Positions 9,538 to 21,219 of a stretch of 64,000 nt of DNA are shown here, piece by piece. A model generated the notes under the pieces. The model had not been told where the DNA came from and ran no database searches. It saw only the letters and a program-made list of their open reading frames with translations. The translations under genes and the position numbers were made by a program. Position 1 is the first letter of the stretch; each line of letters starts with the position of its first letter. This DNA comes from Macrolepiota albuminosa. Taxonomy: Eukaryota; Basidiomycota; Agaricomycetes; Agaricales; Agaricaceae. Location: NCBI GenBank assembly GCA_027475525.1, contig JAMWFC010000090.1:434001-498000 (forward strand). The letters are read 5' to 3'.

Positions 9538-11720
9538 TCAACCAGTACGAGAATAAAAAGTACCCTGATAAGCCATAAGCTGCTTAACCCTCGCCATGAT
9601 CGCTGCATTTCCAAAAAACAAAAAATGAGCAGTGTGCATAGAGATAGATATGAAACGAAACAAGAGGCGACGTACACTCTGGACTGAGACCCTAATAGGG
9701 TATCTGCTCCCACAAGGCTCCGCATCCTGGAATGAATGCGCATGTCAACGTCAACGTCGAGCTACTTGAGAGGAGACAAGGTGTACGTACCCTCACGCGT
9801 GCTGCCCATGTACCCGTATTTAAGTGTAAGGCGGCGTTCGAGGAGCCATGTACCGAGTTTAGACCCGAGCTACGAGTCGCGTCAATGTTCGCCCACGTGT
9901 GACACGAAGGAACGACCTACACCAGTCTTTTGATTGAACGACTCAACGACAAGCACAAACCCTGTCTTCCCAACCTTTTGCATCGTCTACGAAAATCCCC
10001 ACTCACATCAGTCAACACGAAGAAGCAGGAACAAAAGACAACATCGAAGCGCACCTCCTCATCAACCATATTCAAACTCGGTTTATTTACCAACCCGACA
10101 TCGAGCCCCTCCTTTCTAAGCCTAAGCACTGCATCCCAAGCTCTATACACCATCTCCCCAAACGTGACGATGTACTCCGCGGTACCCACTTGAAGCACCT
10201 CGTCTCTACCGGGGGTGAACTCGTACTTGTCGTCGAAGAACCGTGACCCGTCTTCGCGCAGGAGCCAGGGGACCTTGGAGCACGTGGAAAAGACGAAACG
10301 CAGACCGGGCTGGAAAAAGACTTTTTTGATGATGGCGATCATTTGTTGACCGTCGGCAGGGAAGTACAGCGCTGATTGTGCATCCGAGAGACCGTTGTCG
10401 GCGAAGAAGGAGTTGATGCCAAAGTGACAGGTGTTGTCGGCCATCTAAAGAGGTGGTTAACTTCAAACGTCAGTATGTCATGCAGCAAACGCACCTCGTC
10501 GACTGAACAGAGTCAATCGAAAATGAGCAGGACTCGGATAGAGAGAGAATACCCAAGAACCCACCTCCAGAATGTGAAAAATGACAAAGCACATTACATT
10601 TATTCAGCCTCGCCATCGTTACCTCACTAATGACCATCTCCAAGAACGCCGAGAACGTCGAGAACACGCCGACCTTGCCCTGCTCGAAGCCGAACCCAGC
10701 AGCCGCCGAAAAGTTTCCGCGCTCCATGGTACCGCTGGGCACAAACACCTCGGGGTGTTTCTGATGGATGACCTTGAGACCGGTAGAACCTTCGAGATCG
10801 CTGTCAATGACCATGACACGCCGCGCGGCTTCCTCTTTGGAGAGCGTGTCGAGGACGAGGTTGACAGCCCCCCCAAAGATGACACGCGTCGCGCCGACCT
10901 CCTTTGTCGAGCCAATGAACGTGTAGGGCTGCACGGAAGGTTTGATCAAACAGGAGAGCGACAAAAAAACCCCCACGTTTCTCGAAGTAGGCGAGCGCGG
11001 ACTTGACGGGGATCACATTGTGTCCGTGGGTTGAGCCTTCAATGTCTGGGATGCCCGAAGCCATTGTGCATTTGAGGATGACTAGGGAAGACGTGTGAGA
11101 TGATCAGAAAGCGGTGTGGGCTGGGACGTACGAGCAGTGGGACCATTGTGGGCGACAATGCTCATGACGCCCGCCCAGACGTCATCGATGTCCCCGCCAT
11201 TGGCGTTGAAGACGGTGAGCCCGTGCCCCTGTAGGGTCTTGGTGACGCTGTACCCTGTGAGATACTGCGAGGGGTGTCCAGCGATGGTGACATCATTATC
11301 GTCGATGATCAGCTTGATGTTGAGATTCTGGGCGACGGCGAGACGCGCGGCTTCGGCGTCGTTGCTGAGATCCGTCGGATCCGATACAAAAGACGACGTT
11401 GTCGCGATTGGCCAGAGCTACACCGTTGACGAGAGGCCTTTGGGTAAGCAGAGTTAGTCAGGCATGGTTTATTTCAACATGTGACCGAGGCGCCCCGAGG
11501 AGAATTTGACACCCGGAGTAAAGCCGAGCTCGGGGTGACCAGGGAGCTTGGAGTTGGCTTCGCGATAGTGTAGGAGCTGTGTGGCAGGAATAGAGCCCTC
11601 GAGAGCGGCAAGGAGATATTGTGTAGCGACGCGGTGGCCTTTTCTCGTGTTAGAAAGAAAATAAAAGCAGACGAGGGCATACCAGCTTGGGTAAAACTTC
11701 TTGGAAAAGGGCAATCGCGA
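9538..11720 (-). pseudogene. Transketolase-family pseudogene (5'-truncated second copy)
   Basis: Collinear with the intact copy at 34540-37090 at high identity from the stop codon (9538-9540) up to about 11720. There the similarity ends, so the first exons and the start codon are missing. Two 8-base deletions relative to the intact copy shift the frame. One lies near 11365, inside the thiamine-diphosphate motif GSDGSQQEGN; the other is near 10960, after YFEKRGGF. Later exons remain largely open, for example the block MADNTCHFGINSFFADNG from 10444 and its 8-base microexon upstream. It cannot encode a working enzyme. Confidence 0.9.
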
Positions 11721-11829
11721 GCACAGCTGTCAACTTTGGCATCGCATGACTCTGCAGAGATGAGCGACCGTGACGAATTACCGCTCATTAAGCACATATC
11801 ACTCCAGGGCCCTTGGCCGCAGACGACTC

Positions 11830-12565
11830 ATTTGAAATACTATTTTGTAATACCTATATAAACTCGCTACCATTGTTTACTCATTAGTTCTTCCCAATTG
11901 CAGAGCTTACAGCTGTTCTCTCTTGTGACCTCACCGTGACTCGCTGAGGTTGCAGGTTGACTGGTAATACATCCCTGTCATCCCTTTCTCGCTTAGTTCA
12001 TCCTCGAGTTACATGTGCCAGTTCAGTGCATCAAGGAAAAGCAATACACTCTGGCTCCTTGTAGAGTTACTCTGTTTTCAAGGAGGTCAGCCTTGTGGAA
12101 TGACATACCTGGCAATATCTGGACACATAGATCTTGGTGAAGCAAACAATGCTGCCGAAGTTGTGGAATTGGACCCCGAGGCTTCGCTCATAGTAAGAAG
12201 ACGACGATCCAGAAGAGATGGCAGGTCTAGACGCCGATCCAGAGGAGTGCGTAGACCAAAGAGGCCGAGGCTACGCTCATAGTGGCGCTATAATGATCCC
12301 TTCTTCAAGGCTTCTTCATCCTCAACTCAAAGCGATACTGAACCTAAGAGGAACTCTAGGAGCATCTTCTACTTCATGCTAGTGTTCTTTCATCTAGGAC
12401 TTGGAAGAGCGTCTTTTGTTCAAGTAGATGCTTCAGTGTCATAGTCTTAATTCTTGTTCGGACAATCTTATAACATGGATCCTGTGTCATCCTATCCTTC
12501 ATGAACCTTTTCTGTTGACCACGATATCTGTTCTGAGAATTCCGAATGACCGTCCGTCAACTTGA
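11830..12565. other. Gene-free flank of the LTR retrotransposon
   Basis: I see no supportable gene. The short Arg-rich open frame at 12013-12282 has no recognisable domain and low-complexity content. The last four bases, TTGA (12562-12565), are the left copy of the target duplication. Confidence 0.5.
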
Positions 12566-13559
12566 TGATACGACACTGTACCAGCAGTCAGGGACAAAAC
12601 ATGCACCAGAAGTCAAAATAAACATTTAATCATAGGCTGAAAACTGTAAGCCTCCTGGTAGCAGTCTCAACAAATATCTATCTCTGAAAATATCCCAACA
12701 AATACACAGAAAAGTACAGAACAACAGGCAGGGACCGGCTCAAACTATCAGCTCAACAATAGTCTAACCACTGTCATGGAGAGGAAAAGCATGGAAGCTG
12801 GTAATGGACGAAACAGGATTGGACGGAACAGGATGAAATTGGGAAATTATTATATTCATTCGATATTGTAATTCTCAATTTCATCATCAAATCAGTCAAT
12901 GTTCGGCAATGGACGGAATAGGATGAAATTGGGAAATTATTATATTCATTCAATATTATAATTCTCAATTTCATCGTCAAATCAGTCAATGTTCGATTTG
13001 ACAACAAGGAGGGGAAAAGGAAAGAAGTAGAGGATGCAGGGAGGCGCTCAAAGAGGAAAGAAGGATCCATGAATTAGATCAGGCTAAATGGAGCTCAAGC
13101 AAATGGAGAAGCGGCAATCAGAAACATCCGGAAGAATGGTGGAACGGGTGGCACTGAAACAGGCCTCCCAAAAGGGAAATTGGACTATCAAATACGTTCT
13201 GGAAGTGGAAGAGTTTCCGACAAAGAGTCATATGTAGATAGTGGTCTGTGCACCAGAAAAACAGTATAAATAGCCCAAGTTTAGTAGAGAATGGACAGGC
13301 AATTGATAGGCAAAGGCTCGGTGATTCCCAGGGAGTGAATCGCTTAGGCCGGAGTTTGTTAAGAAACCTCGACTTGTGGGAATATTATTATTCTCATTCA
13401 ATATTATAATTCCTCAAAACCTCGGCGTTTTGCAAGATTATTAAACGCAGTCAAGATAATAATTATCCCTTTCGTCATCAAAGTCAGTGTGAATTCAAGG
13501 TCATATTCTACACTAGCAAGCCCCAGAACTATCAAGTAATACTTCTACCAAGTACTACA
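12566..13559 (+). repeat. 5' LTR
   Basis: 994 bases, TGATACGAC...TACTACA. It contains an imperfect 90-base direct repeat (units starting GGACGGAA at 12821 and 12911) and a TATA box near its 3' half. It matches the 3' LTR with about four substitutions. Confidence 0.95.
13265..13271 (+). promoter_or_regulatory. TATA box in the LTR (TATAAAT)
   Basis: TATAAATAGCCC lies about 290 bases before the LTR end and is conserved in the 3' LTR near 23398. It is the likely core promoter for the genomic RNA. Confidence 0.6.
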
Positions 13560-13561
13560 TC

Positions 13562-13580
13562 TGGAGCCCACCGCGAGGGG
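13562..13580 (+). promoter_or_regulatory. Putative primer binding site
   Basis: TGGAGCCCACCGCGAGGGG starts two bases after the CA end of the 5' LTR. The leading TGG matches the complement of a tRNA CCA end. The donor tRNA was not identified. Confidence 0.55.
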
Positions 13581-13743
13581 CTTTGGTTTAGCAAGTGACC
13601 AACAAGTTACACCGACATCAAGCTCATCATTGTGGACCATCAAGTCCGGTTCACATCAAGTTTAATACAAGATTTCATTTGCACCAAGAGGGTCTACCCC
13701 AGAAAGACTAAAGAGAACCGTGCCTAAGCAACGGGTCAACATC

Positions 13744-15180
13744 ATGGAGCACGTCCGCAAGCCCGTAACCCGTAGCACCAAGACCACGACACTCAGTAGT
13801 GCCAGGGACCCAGAACAGATCTTGAGATCTAGCAGAAAGCGTACATCCAACAATATCAATATTTCAAGTATAAATACATCAAATACACAAAATCCAACAC
13901 AAAATATGCCTGCCGAAATAGTGAGACAAAAGCTGCCACTATCAACAAGTCGTGACGCTCCTCGGTTCACCCATACACAGCCTACAGAAGTACGGCGCTT
14001 CCTTCGAAAGATGGAGAGCCTCTTCAAGGCTGCAGGGATCAATGATGACCAGGAACGGAAGGACAAGTTGACGGAATATGTGGACGCTGAGACAGATAGT
14101 GAGTGGAGAGGGTTAGATAGCTTTGGGGACGAATCTACGTATGACAATTTTGTCAAAGAAATACAAAGTTCTTACCCTGAAGCAATCTCAGATGAGGGAA
14201 GCATGGCAGTGCTTGATCGGATCTGTCAAGAGCATGCACGTTTAGGGCAGCATGACACAGAAGAAATTCATGCGCTTGTTCGGAAATTCCGGGCTGAGGC
14301 AAAGAAGTTGACAGGGGTGCTAGGGAATGGAGCATTGGTGGACAAATTTACCAAGTGCTTCACACCAGCATTCCGTGAGCTAATCTTAGCACAAGCCTTG
14401 CAAAAGTACGGACATTACAGTGATGTATCTAGGAGACGACACAAAGATGACAGATATGATCTAAAAGAAGTTATAAATATCGTGTCTATTTTAGTCGACT
14501 CTGGAACATCGTTCCGAGATGATGAGGGAACAAAAGAGAGAGCTCTGGGGGTGATCAAGGTTAAGCAGGAGGTTGACCTGGAGACTGAGGGAAGGTTAGC
14601 CAACTTGCAGGATGGAGTCATGGCTCTGGGGAAGGAGATGAGCAGTCTGAGGGGGTTCATGCAGACAATGAATAATGAGTGGAAGGCAAAGAGTCAGGCT
14701 CCCATGCAGGGAAGTCTGCAGAATAGGATGGGGATGCCTGCTCAGGCCTTGCAGACTGTTCAGTTTCCAGGAGGCAACAGTTCAGCAGCAGGAATAAACT
14801 GTTATCATTGTTGGGAGTTGGGACACAGGACCAATGACTGTGAATACCTCAGGACTCAAGTCCAAGAGGGCAAGCTTATTCTTTTTGAAGGCAGGCCTAG
14901 GCTACCTTCTGGGGATCCTATCCCCAGGAGTCCACCTAATGTGTCTCCCAAAGAGAGGGTCAATGCTATCATGGATCCTAAGGCTGCTGCCTTCTATGGC
15001 TGGGTTGAAGAGCCAGTCACTGTTGTGCCTAGTGTGTCTACCTATGTGCAGGCAGTGCCCAAAGAGAAGGAGGATTTGGAGAAGAAGATAGAAGAACTGC
15101 AGAGCTTGGTGGCAAGTCTGATAACTACTAGGAGTCAGACTTATGAGAAGAGCCCCCAGCAGAAGCAGGAGGGTTTTTAG
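13744..15180 (+). CDS. gag: Gag (capsid/nucleocapsid) of the LTR retrotransposon
   Basis: 479 codons from the first ATG in frame (13744; the frame is open from 13720). The N-terminal 60 residues are basic and Thr/Ser/Asn-rich. The capsid-like region follows (about 75-240) with EVRRFLRKMESLFKAAG and DNFVKEIQSSYPEA. A coiled-coil-like stretch and a CCHC zinc knuckle CYHCWELGHRTNDC (about residue 360) come next. The C-terminus is a Glu/Lys-rich helix. Gag builds the particle and binds the RNA. The reading frame stops at TAG 15178-15180, directly preceded by the heptamer GGGTTTT, so a fraction of ribosomes probably continues in the -1 frame into the protease. Confidence 0.9.
   Translation: MEHVRKPVTRSTKTTTLSSARDPEQILRSSRKRTSNNINISSINTSNTQNPTQNMPAEIVRQKLPLSTSRDAPRFTHTQPTEVRRFLRKMESLFKAAGINDDQERKDKLTEYVDAETDSEWRGLDSFGDESTYDNFVKEIQSSYPEAISDEGSMAVLDRICQEHARLGQHDTEEIHALVRKFRAEAKKLTGVLGNGALVDKFTKCFTPAFRELILAQALQKYGHYSDVSRRRHKDDRYDLKEVINIVSILVDSGTSFRDDEGTKERALGVIKVKQEVDLETEGRLANLQDGVMALGKEMSSLRGFMQTMNNEWKAKSQAPMQGSLQNRMGMPAQALQTVQFPGGNSSAAGINCYHCWELGHRTNDCEYLRTQVQEGKLILFEGRPRLPSGDPIPRSPPNVSPKERVNAIMDPKAAAFYGWVEEPVTVVPSVSTYVQAVPKEKEDLEKKIEELQSLVASLITTRSQTYEKSPQQKQEGF
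15171..15177 (+). promoter_or_regulatory. -1 frameshift slippery site GGGTTTT (gag/pro)
   Basis: In gag phase the heptamer reads G GGT TTT, fitting X XXY YYZ, and the gag stop TAG follows at once. In the -1 frame translation continues TTA GAG AAC and joins the protease ORF without a stop. A possible stem (ATGGTG at 15192 with CACCAT about 35 bases on) lies about 14 bases downstream. Confidence 0.75.
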
Positions 15181-15191
15181 AGAACTCAAGG

Positions 15192-16196
15192 ATGGTGGCA
15201 GATGGAAGAGTCCAGCCTGAATTGAGGACACCATTACCACCTGAGAGTGATCTGAAAAGGCAAAGGGGAGTTATAGAAGTAGGCAAAGGGAACCTGCCCT
15301 TTGAGCAGGTGCCTGCTGTCAATGGAGAGAAAATAGTAAAATTTCAAAGTGACAAGAAAGAGTTGTATCAGCCCAGAGTATGGCAGAGAAGGGAGGATGA
15401 GATTGTCAGCAAAATATTGGACAATGAGGTGACAATTTCTACAAGGGAATTGTTGAAGGTGCCAGCCTTGCAGGAGGCTCTGGAGAAGACTTGGAGGAGG
15501 AGGGAAGGTGCTGCCAAGTGGACAGCTGCCAAGGTCTTTGCACAGGAGGATAGAAGTGCCTCTGTAATGAGCCAGGTCAATATAGATGACTTGCCTCAAC
15601 CAGGGTACCATATCTCTCAGAGTGAAGAAGAAGGGGTTCCAAAGGGATCAGTGGTTCATGAGGACTGTGTGGCTACCTTCTTGGAACAGCTTCCACCAGG
15701 GGATAGGCCAGAAGTGGTCTATGTGGCCAGAGACTTGCAAGTGTTGAGGTCTCTGTACCCTAGTGTGAATGACCAAGCTAAGGTGGAGGCTATATTGGAC
15801 AGTGGGTCTCAGATTGTGTGCATGGCTTTGGACAAGGCATTAAGTCTGAGATTGACTTGGGATCCTGATATAAGGTTGCGCATGGAGAGTGCCAATCAGC
15901 AGGTTAATGAGTCTTTGGGGATGGCCAAGAATGTGCCCTTCAAGTTTGCTGAGGGTTTCACAATATACTTGCAAGTGCATATATTTGAGAAACCTGCTTA
16001 TACAGTATTACTGGGGAGGCCATTTGATACAGCCACTGAGAGTAATGTGCAGAACTTGAAGGATGGTAGTGCAATCATCACTATCAGGGATCCTAATACT
16101 GGGAAGAGGACTGCACTGCCAACTTATGAGAGAGGCAAGGCACCCCCTGGTGGCAACAAGGAGGAGTTGGGAAAAGCTTCAGCCTTGAGGAGTTGA
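15192..16196 (+). CDS. pro: Protease (pro) ORF, expressed from gag by -1 frameshift
   Basis: The frame is open from the gag end (15177 in the -1 phase); the first ATG is 15192, but an internal start is not required. A 185-residue N-terminal extension precedes a retropepsin domain whose active site is ILDSGSQIVC (about residue 203). The second strand motif follows as AYTVLLGRPFDTATES (about residue 275). Retropepsin dimers process the polyprotein. The ORF ends at TGA 16194-16196 and overlaps the pol frame, which is again -1. The slippery heptamer GGGAAAA lies 18 bases before the stop. A separate pro frame between gag and pol resembles betaretroviral organisation. Confidence 0.85.
   Translation: MVADGRVQPELRTPLPPESDLKRQRGVIEVGKGNLPFEQVPAVNGEKIVKFQSDKKELYQPRVWQRREDEIVSKILDNEVTISTRELLKVPALQEALEKTWRRREGAAKWTAAKVFAQEDRSASVMSQVNIDDLPQPGYHISQSEEEGVPKGSVVHEDCVATFLEQLPPGDRPEVVYVARDLQVLRSLYPSVNDQAKVEAILDSGSQIVCMALDKALSLRLTWDPDIRLRMESANQQVNESLGMAKNVPFKFAEGFTIYLQVHIFEKPAYTVLLGRPFDTATESNVQNLKDGSAIITIRDPNTGKRTALPTYERGKAPPGGNKEELGKASALRS
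16169..16175 (+). promoter_or_regulatory. -1 frameshift slippery site GGGAAAA (pro/pol)
   Basis: In pro phase the heptamer reads G GGA AAA, a canonical X XXY YYZ site. The -1 frame continues AGC TTC AGC and stays open into reverse transcriptase. A nested stem follows after four bases: CAGCCT (16180-16185) can pair with AGGCTG (16212-16217), enclosing TTGATC-CCA-GATCAA (16193-16207). Confidence 0.8.
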
Positions 16197-19100
16197 TCCC
16201 AGATCAAGGAGAGGCTGCTGTGATGATAGAGGGGAGTGAGGAGGAAGGTTTCTGGATCAAGGGGTACTGTGTCAAGGAGAAGAGTTTTGAGCAGCAAGAA
16301 CTCAGAGATGTGTACTTGGCTGCTTACCATGCTACTGGAAGAGAAGGAGAAAGGACAGGGCAGTTGCTGGGAGCTTACCTGAATGGAGAGCTAGGCTACC
16401 TACCTGAAGAGTTAAAGAGTGGGGGGGAGAAAAGCCAGGAGGAAACTGTACAAGTGTTTGGGAAATATAAGCCTGTTGCCAAGAAAGTTAGACCTGTGTT
16501 GGGTACTACACCAGAGGAGTTCAGGATAGAAAGGAATATCACTGGGGATCCTTTGAAGGACATGCCACCTTTGAGTCCACATCCACCTGAATTCAGACCT
16601 ACTGGGAGGTACACAGAGGAGTGCAAACAGATTATTGACCAAGCACATGAAGGGGAGTTTCTGTGGCCAGAAGAGAGGAAGTTACTGCACCAGTTGATGA
16701 TGCAGCAGAATGAGGCCTTTGCATGGAATGACAGTCAGAAGGGGAAGTTCAAAGAGGAATACTTCCCACCTGTTGTTATGCCAGTAGTACCTCACCAGCC
16801 TTGGGTGTTGAAAAACAGACCCATACCTCCTGGGAAGTACAATGACCTGTGCAAGGAGATTAAGAGGAAGTTGGAAGCAGGGGTTTATGAGAGGTCAAAT
16901 TCCTCATATAGGTCACAATGGTTCGCTGTTCTGAAGAAGGATGGGAAAAGTCTAAGGCTTGTGCACAGTTTAGAACCTCTAAACAAAGTCACTATAGCTC
17001 ATTCTGGAGTACCTCCTGCTACAGAAGAACTGGCCAACCACTTTGCTGGAAGAGCATGTGGTGGGATGTGTGATCTCTATGTTGGATATGATGAAAGGAC
17101 TTTGGACCCTAAGTCTAGAGACTATACTACCTTTCAGACACCTTATGGAGCTCTGAGATTGGTGACATTGCCAATGGGATGGACTAATTCAGTTCCCATC
17201 TTCCATGATGATGTTACTTATATCTTGCAGGATGAGATACCTCATGTCACTTGGCCTTATATTGATGATGTTCCAATAAGAGGACCTGAGACTAGGTATG
17301 AGTTGGAAGGAGGAGGATATGAGACTATTGCAGAGAATAAAGGGATTAGGCGCTTTGTATGGGAACACTTGAACAATGTCAATAGAGTTGTTCATATGAG
17401 ACTATTGCAGAGAATAAAGGGATTAGGCGCTTTGTATGGGAGCACCTGAACAATGTCAATAGAGTTGTTCAGCGCATCAAGTATGCTGGAGGAACCTTCT
17501 CAGGGACTAAGTCTGTGCTATGTGCAGATGAAATCACTGTAGTGGGTCACTTGTGTTCTTATGAGGGGCGCAAGCCAGAGACAAAGAGATATGCAGTGGT
17601 CATGAGTTGGGGAGACTGCCGCAATGTCTCTGAGGTTAGGAAGTTCTTGGGAACTTGTGGTACCTTCAGGATGTTCATCCAGGACTATGCCAAGATCTCA
17701 GAGCCTATCAATAGGCTCACTAAAGATGATGTGGCTTTTGTCTGGGAGGAAGAACAGAAGGAGGCCATGAAGGAGATGAAGAGGAGGTTAGCAAGTTGTG
17801 CAGCTCTAAGACCTATAGACTATGAGTCTGAAGGAGCTGTCATCTTGGCAGTAGACACTTCTTGGATGGCTGTTGGGTTTGGGATCTTCCAAGAAGACAG
17901 TACAAATCCAAAACAGAGGACTTGTGCTAGACTGGGGTCCATTACCTTGAATGAGAGGGAGGCTAGGTTTTCACAACCTAAGAGAGAGTTGTATGGTCTT
18001 ATGAGGGCATTACAAGTTAGCAGTTATTGGTTACTAGGGTGCAGAAAGCTTATCATTGAGAGTGATGCTAAATACCTCAAGGGCATGCTGAGCAACCCAG
18101 GAATAGGACCTAATGCTACTATAATGCACTGGGTAGAAGCTGTACTTATGTATCACTTCACCTTGAGGCATGTGCCAGGAAAGACTTTCAGCATGGATGG
18201 TCTATCTCACAGGGAGAAGCAACCAGGAGATGAAGAGTATCCTCCTGTGGACTCATCTTTACTGGATGATCCAAAGCCAATGTCCTTTGAGTATCCAGAT
18301 GAGATTAACAAAGTACCTGGCTGGGAGGAACATGTGCCCCTCAAGTTAGAGGACTTCATGGATGAGATTGATACAAGAGGAGGCTACTTGTTAGCAGTCA
18401 CTCCAGAGGATGTACAGGAGGAAGTGGATTTGGGTAGAGACAGGGAGCAAGGGATAGCCTTGGGCTTACAAGAACAGAGCACTAAAGTAGGGACTACACT
18501 GAATCCAGTAGCAGTCTTAACTTTATCTACACTCTTGTTGCCAGAAAGGCCCTCTGCCTCTACTGTGGAAGAGTACCAGGAAGAGAGGAGAACTGAGAAG
18601 GGAAAATCCTTAGATAACCTCTTACCACTAGTACAGGATTGGCTTAGGCATCCTGGAAAGGTACCCAGAGAGGTGAAAGAAGGACAATTTCTAAAGTTTG
18701 CAAGGCAGTTCTTCTTTGATCTCAAGGGAAGGTTTTACAAGAGAGGAGAAGAGGGGAAGCACAAGCTAGTCATAGAGAAGGACAGGAGGATGTATATGCT
18801 AAAGTCTGCTCATGATGCACTTGGTCACAGAGGGACTTTTGCAACTAAGGCTTTACTGGAGGAGAGGTTTTGGTGGCCAGAAATGGAAGCTGATGTAAAG
18901 TGGTATATAGACACTTGTCATGCTTGCCAAGTAAGGCAGAAAGTTGCAGTGTGCAGGCAGCCTGTGGTAGCCTACACTCCCAGTATATTTGAAACCATAC
19001 ACTTGGATACCATGCACATGACACCAAGTTCAAATGGGTGCAAGTATATTGTACATGGGAGGTGCGCTTTAACCTCATGGATGGAAGGTAGACCTTTGAA

Positions 19101-20081
19101 GAAGGATAACCATAAGTTGATTGGGCAGTGGTTGTTTGAAGAAGTGATCTGCAGATGGGGCTGTATAAGCACCATTGTAACAGATAATGCTGGGCAGTTC
19201 ACAAAAGTGGTACATTGGCTATCTAAGAAGTATGGGATACAGGGCATAACTATTGCTCCCTATAATTCTAGAGCTAATGGGAGGATAGAGAGACCACATT
19301 GGGATGTGAGGCAGGCCTTGTATAAAGCCTGTGAAGACAGAACCAAGTGGTACTGGTTCTTTTGGCATGTAATGTGGGCAGACAGGATTACAGTTAGGAA
19401 GAGATTTGGGTGTTCCCCATTCTTCTTAGTAACTGGAGCACATCCTATACTACCCTTGGACTTAGTGGAAGCCACTTGGCTAGTAGACTGGCCTGATGGA
19501 CCAGTGTCTACGGAGCACATCCTATACTACCCTTGGACTTAGTGGAAGCCACTTGGCTAGTAGACTGGCCTGATGGACCAGTGTCTACAGAAGACTTAAT
19601 TGGCTTAAGAGCTCAAGCGCTGGCAAAGCACTACCAGCATGTGGAGGAAATGAGGGCTAGAGTCAGCAAGGAGAAGTTGAGATGGGCAGAGAACTTCACA
19701 AGGGAAAATGAAGCCTCTATCAAGGAGTACAAGTTCAAACCAAGAGACTTAGTACTGGTTAGAAACATAGTGGCAGCTAAATCTCTAAGTGGGAAAATGT
19801 CTGCGCGCTATTGGGGACCTATGGTGGTGTTGACTAGGACTAAGGGAGGCAACTATATAGTGGCAGAGTTGGATGGTACTGTATGGCAAGAAAGAGTAGC
19901 TGCCTTTAGGGTTATACCTTACAAGGCTAGGCAGCAAATCACTCTGCCTACTAGTATAGAGGAATGGATTGATATTACTCCTTCTAAGCTACAAGAGCTA
20001 AGAGAAGAGAAGAATGAGGGACAGGTGGAGGAAGATCTCTACCTCCGGGGCATACACCTAGGGGAAGAACAGGAAGAGTAA
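16193..20081 (+). CDS. pol: Pol: reverse transcriptase, RNase H, integrase (two 77-base duplications break the frame)
   Basis: Collapsing the duplications at 17317-17470 and 19435-19588 gives one ORF of about 1240 codons. The RT region shows KNRPIPPGKYNDL, FAVLKKDGKSLRLVHSLEPL, FQTPYGALRLVTLPMGWTNS and the catalytic YIDD at about 17260. RNase H follows (LAVDTSWMAVGFGIFQED, 17845 onward; KRELYGLMRAL; LRHVPGKTFSMDGLSH). Integrase has the H2C2 finger (HDALGHRGT...CHACQ, 18811-18930) and the D, D, E residues in LDTMHM, VTDNAGQF and RIERPHWDV. The C-terminal part has MSARYWGPMVVL. Translation most likely starts by -1 frameshift from pro; the nominal TTG at 16193 is not a real start. All catalytic motifs look intact. 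Confidence 0.93.
17317..17470. repeat. 77-base tandem duplication in RT (two mismatches)
   Basis: Copies 17317-17393 and 17394-17470, starting ATATGAGACTATTG. They differ at two positions (GGGAACACTT versus GGGAGCACCT). This shifts the pol frame just after the YIDD motif; one copy removed restores it. Confidence 0.93.
19435..19588. repeat. 77-base perfect tandem duplication in integrase
   Basis: Copies 19435-19511 and 19512-19588, starting GGAGCACATCC. They cause a stop at 19540-19542; collapsing one copy joins the integrase core to its C-terminal domain. Confidence 0.95.
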
Positions 20082-21219
20082 CTCAGTCTTCCTGTCCCTA
20101 GAGCTCTGGGGTAGCTGGCAAAAGAGGGAAACACCTGGTAGTATTGTACTAGCTACTACAGTGGGTACAAGTAAACTACCAGGGAACGAGAGGAGACACG
20201 ACGGCGCGTCATCACGAAGTTGCTGAGAAACGTAACCACGTGCTAGTCACGTTGATGTCAGCCTGGGCGCCTGCCTTGGTAATCAAATCGTTGGTGCACC
20301 TGCTTATGTAACGTTGTCACGCATAACTAAGCACGTGTTTACATCAACAATTAAATACATCGACATGCAAATATTATTGTCAATGTATTGAGCATGTGGG
20401 AACTAAGTTGGCTGATGTGGGTCTTGAAATGGTGGAAAACATGGCAAAAGATGTATTAGTTGGACTACAGACAGGATGCAGTGTCTAAGGCGTAACGCAA
20501 AGAATTGGAGATGTTATGCAAAATGCGCTAAGTCAGAGTCGAACACAGGGTCAGCAGAACTGCTGATGGGAGCCCGGTGAGACAAAGACGTAAAAGTCAG
20601 AAGGGGATACCCTGCAACTGTTGTCTGCGCATGCGCGAGTAAGACGTCAAAAAGGGACACACGGGAATAAAAATGGGTGCAGGACACGGGAAAGAGTTCT
20701 GAGACAGCCGGAGTGTCTCAGACACGTCCAAATACTGCAAATGGAGTAGACCGTTCCGTCGTTCCGCGTGATCGGAAAGGTGAGGTGGATAGAGAGTTGC
20801 GAAGGAGAAGTAGCAAGCTGGCCAGAAGAAAAACTGAGAGCAAGTACAGAGAGGCAGGGTGTAAGGGAGAACACAGCAAGTAACGTCAGTGTGGGGGAAC
20901 AAAGAGTTACCCCACACGATCAGCTAAAAATGAAAGCGAGTAGTGGGGATCATGGTCCGAAAGATGGGAGGCAAACAGAAGCAGCCTTCTCTGGATGATC
21001 GGAACGAAAGAGAGAGGCTGTGACGAAAATAGAGAGCCAAGTAAAGAAGGAAAAGAAGTGATGGCAGAGAACAGATCATCGGATCAGCAGGGCTGATCAT
21101 GATCGATCAAGAAGACTTACATCACGCACACATCAAGCCAATTAAAGGCGTTGAACTCAAGTTATTGCACGCAGAAAGCAAGTTTATTAGGCTACGGAGT
21201 AGTAACAATACTATTGTAA
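20082..21219. other. Noncoding stretch between pol and the antisense gene
   Basis: I see no ORF with recognisable content on either strand; the short open frames (e.g. 20597-20917, minus) look random. It presumably forms the 3' untranslated part of the genomic RNA and the downstream region of the antisense gene. Confidence 0.6.

Noticed and set aside
20597..20917. Minus-strand open frame in the retrotransposon as a further gene
   Set aside because: Cys/Phe-rich random-looking content, no splice-supported extension and no motif.
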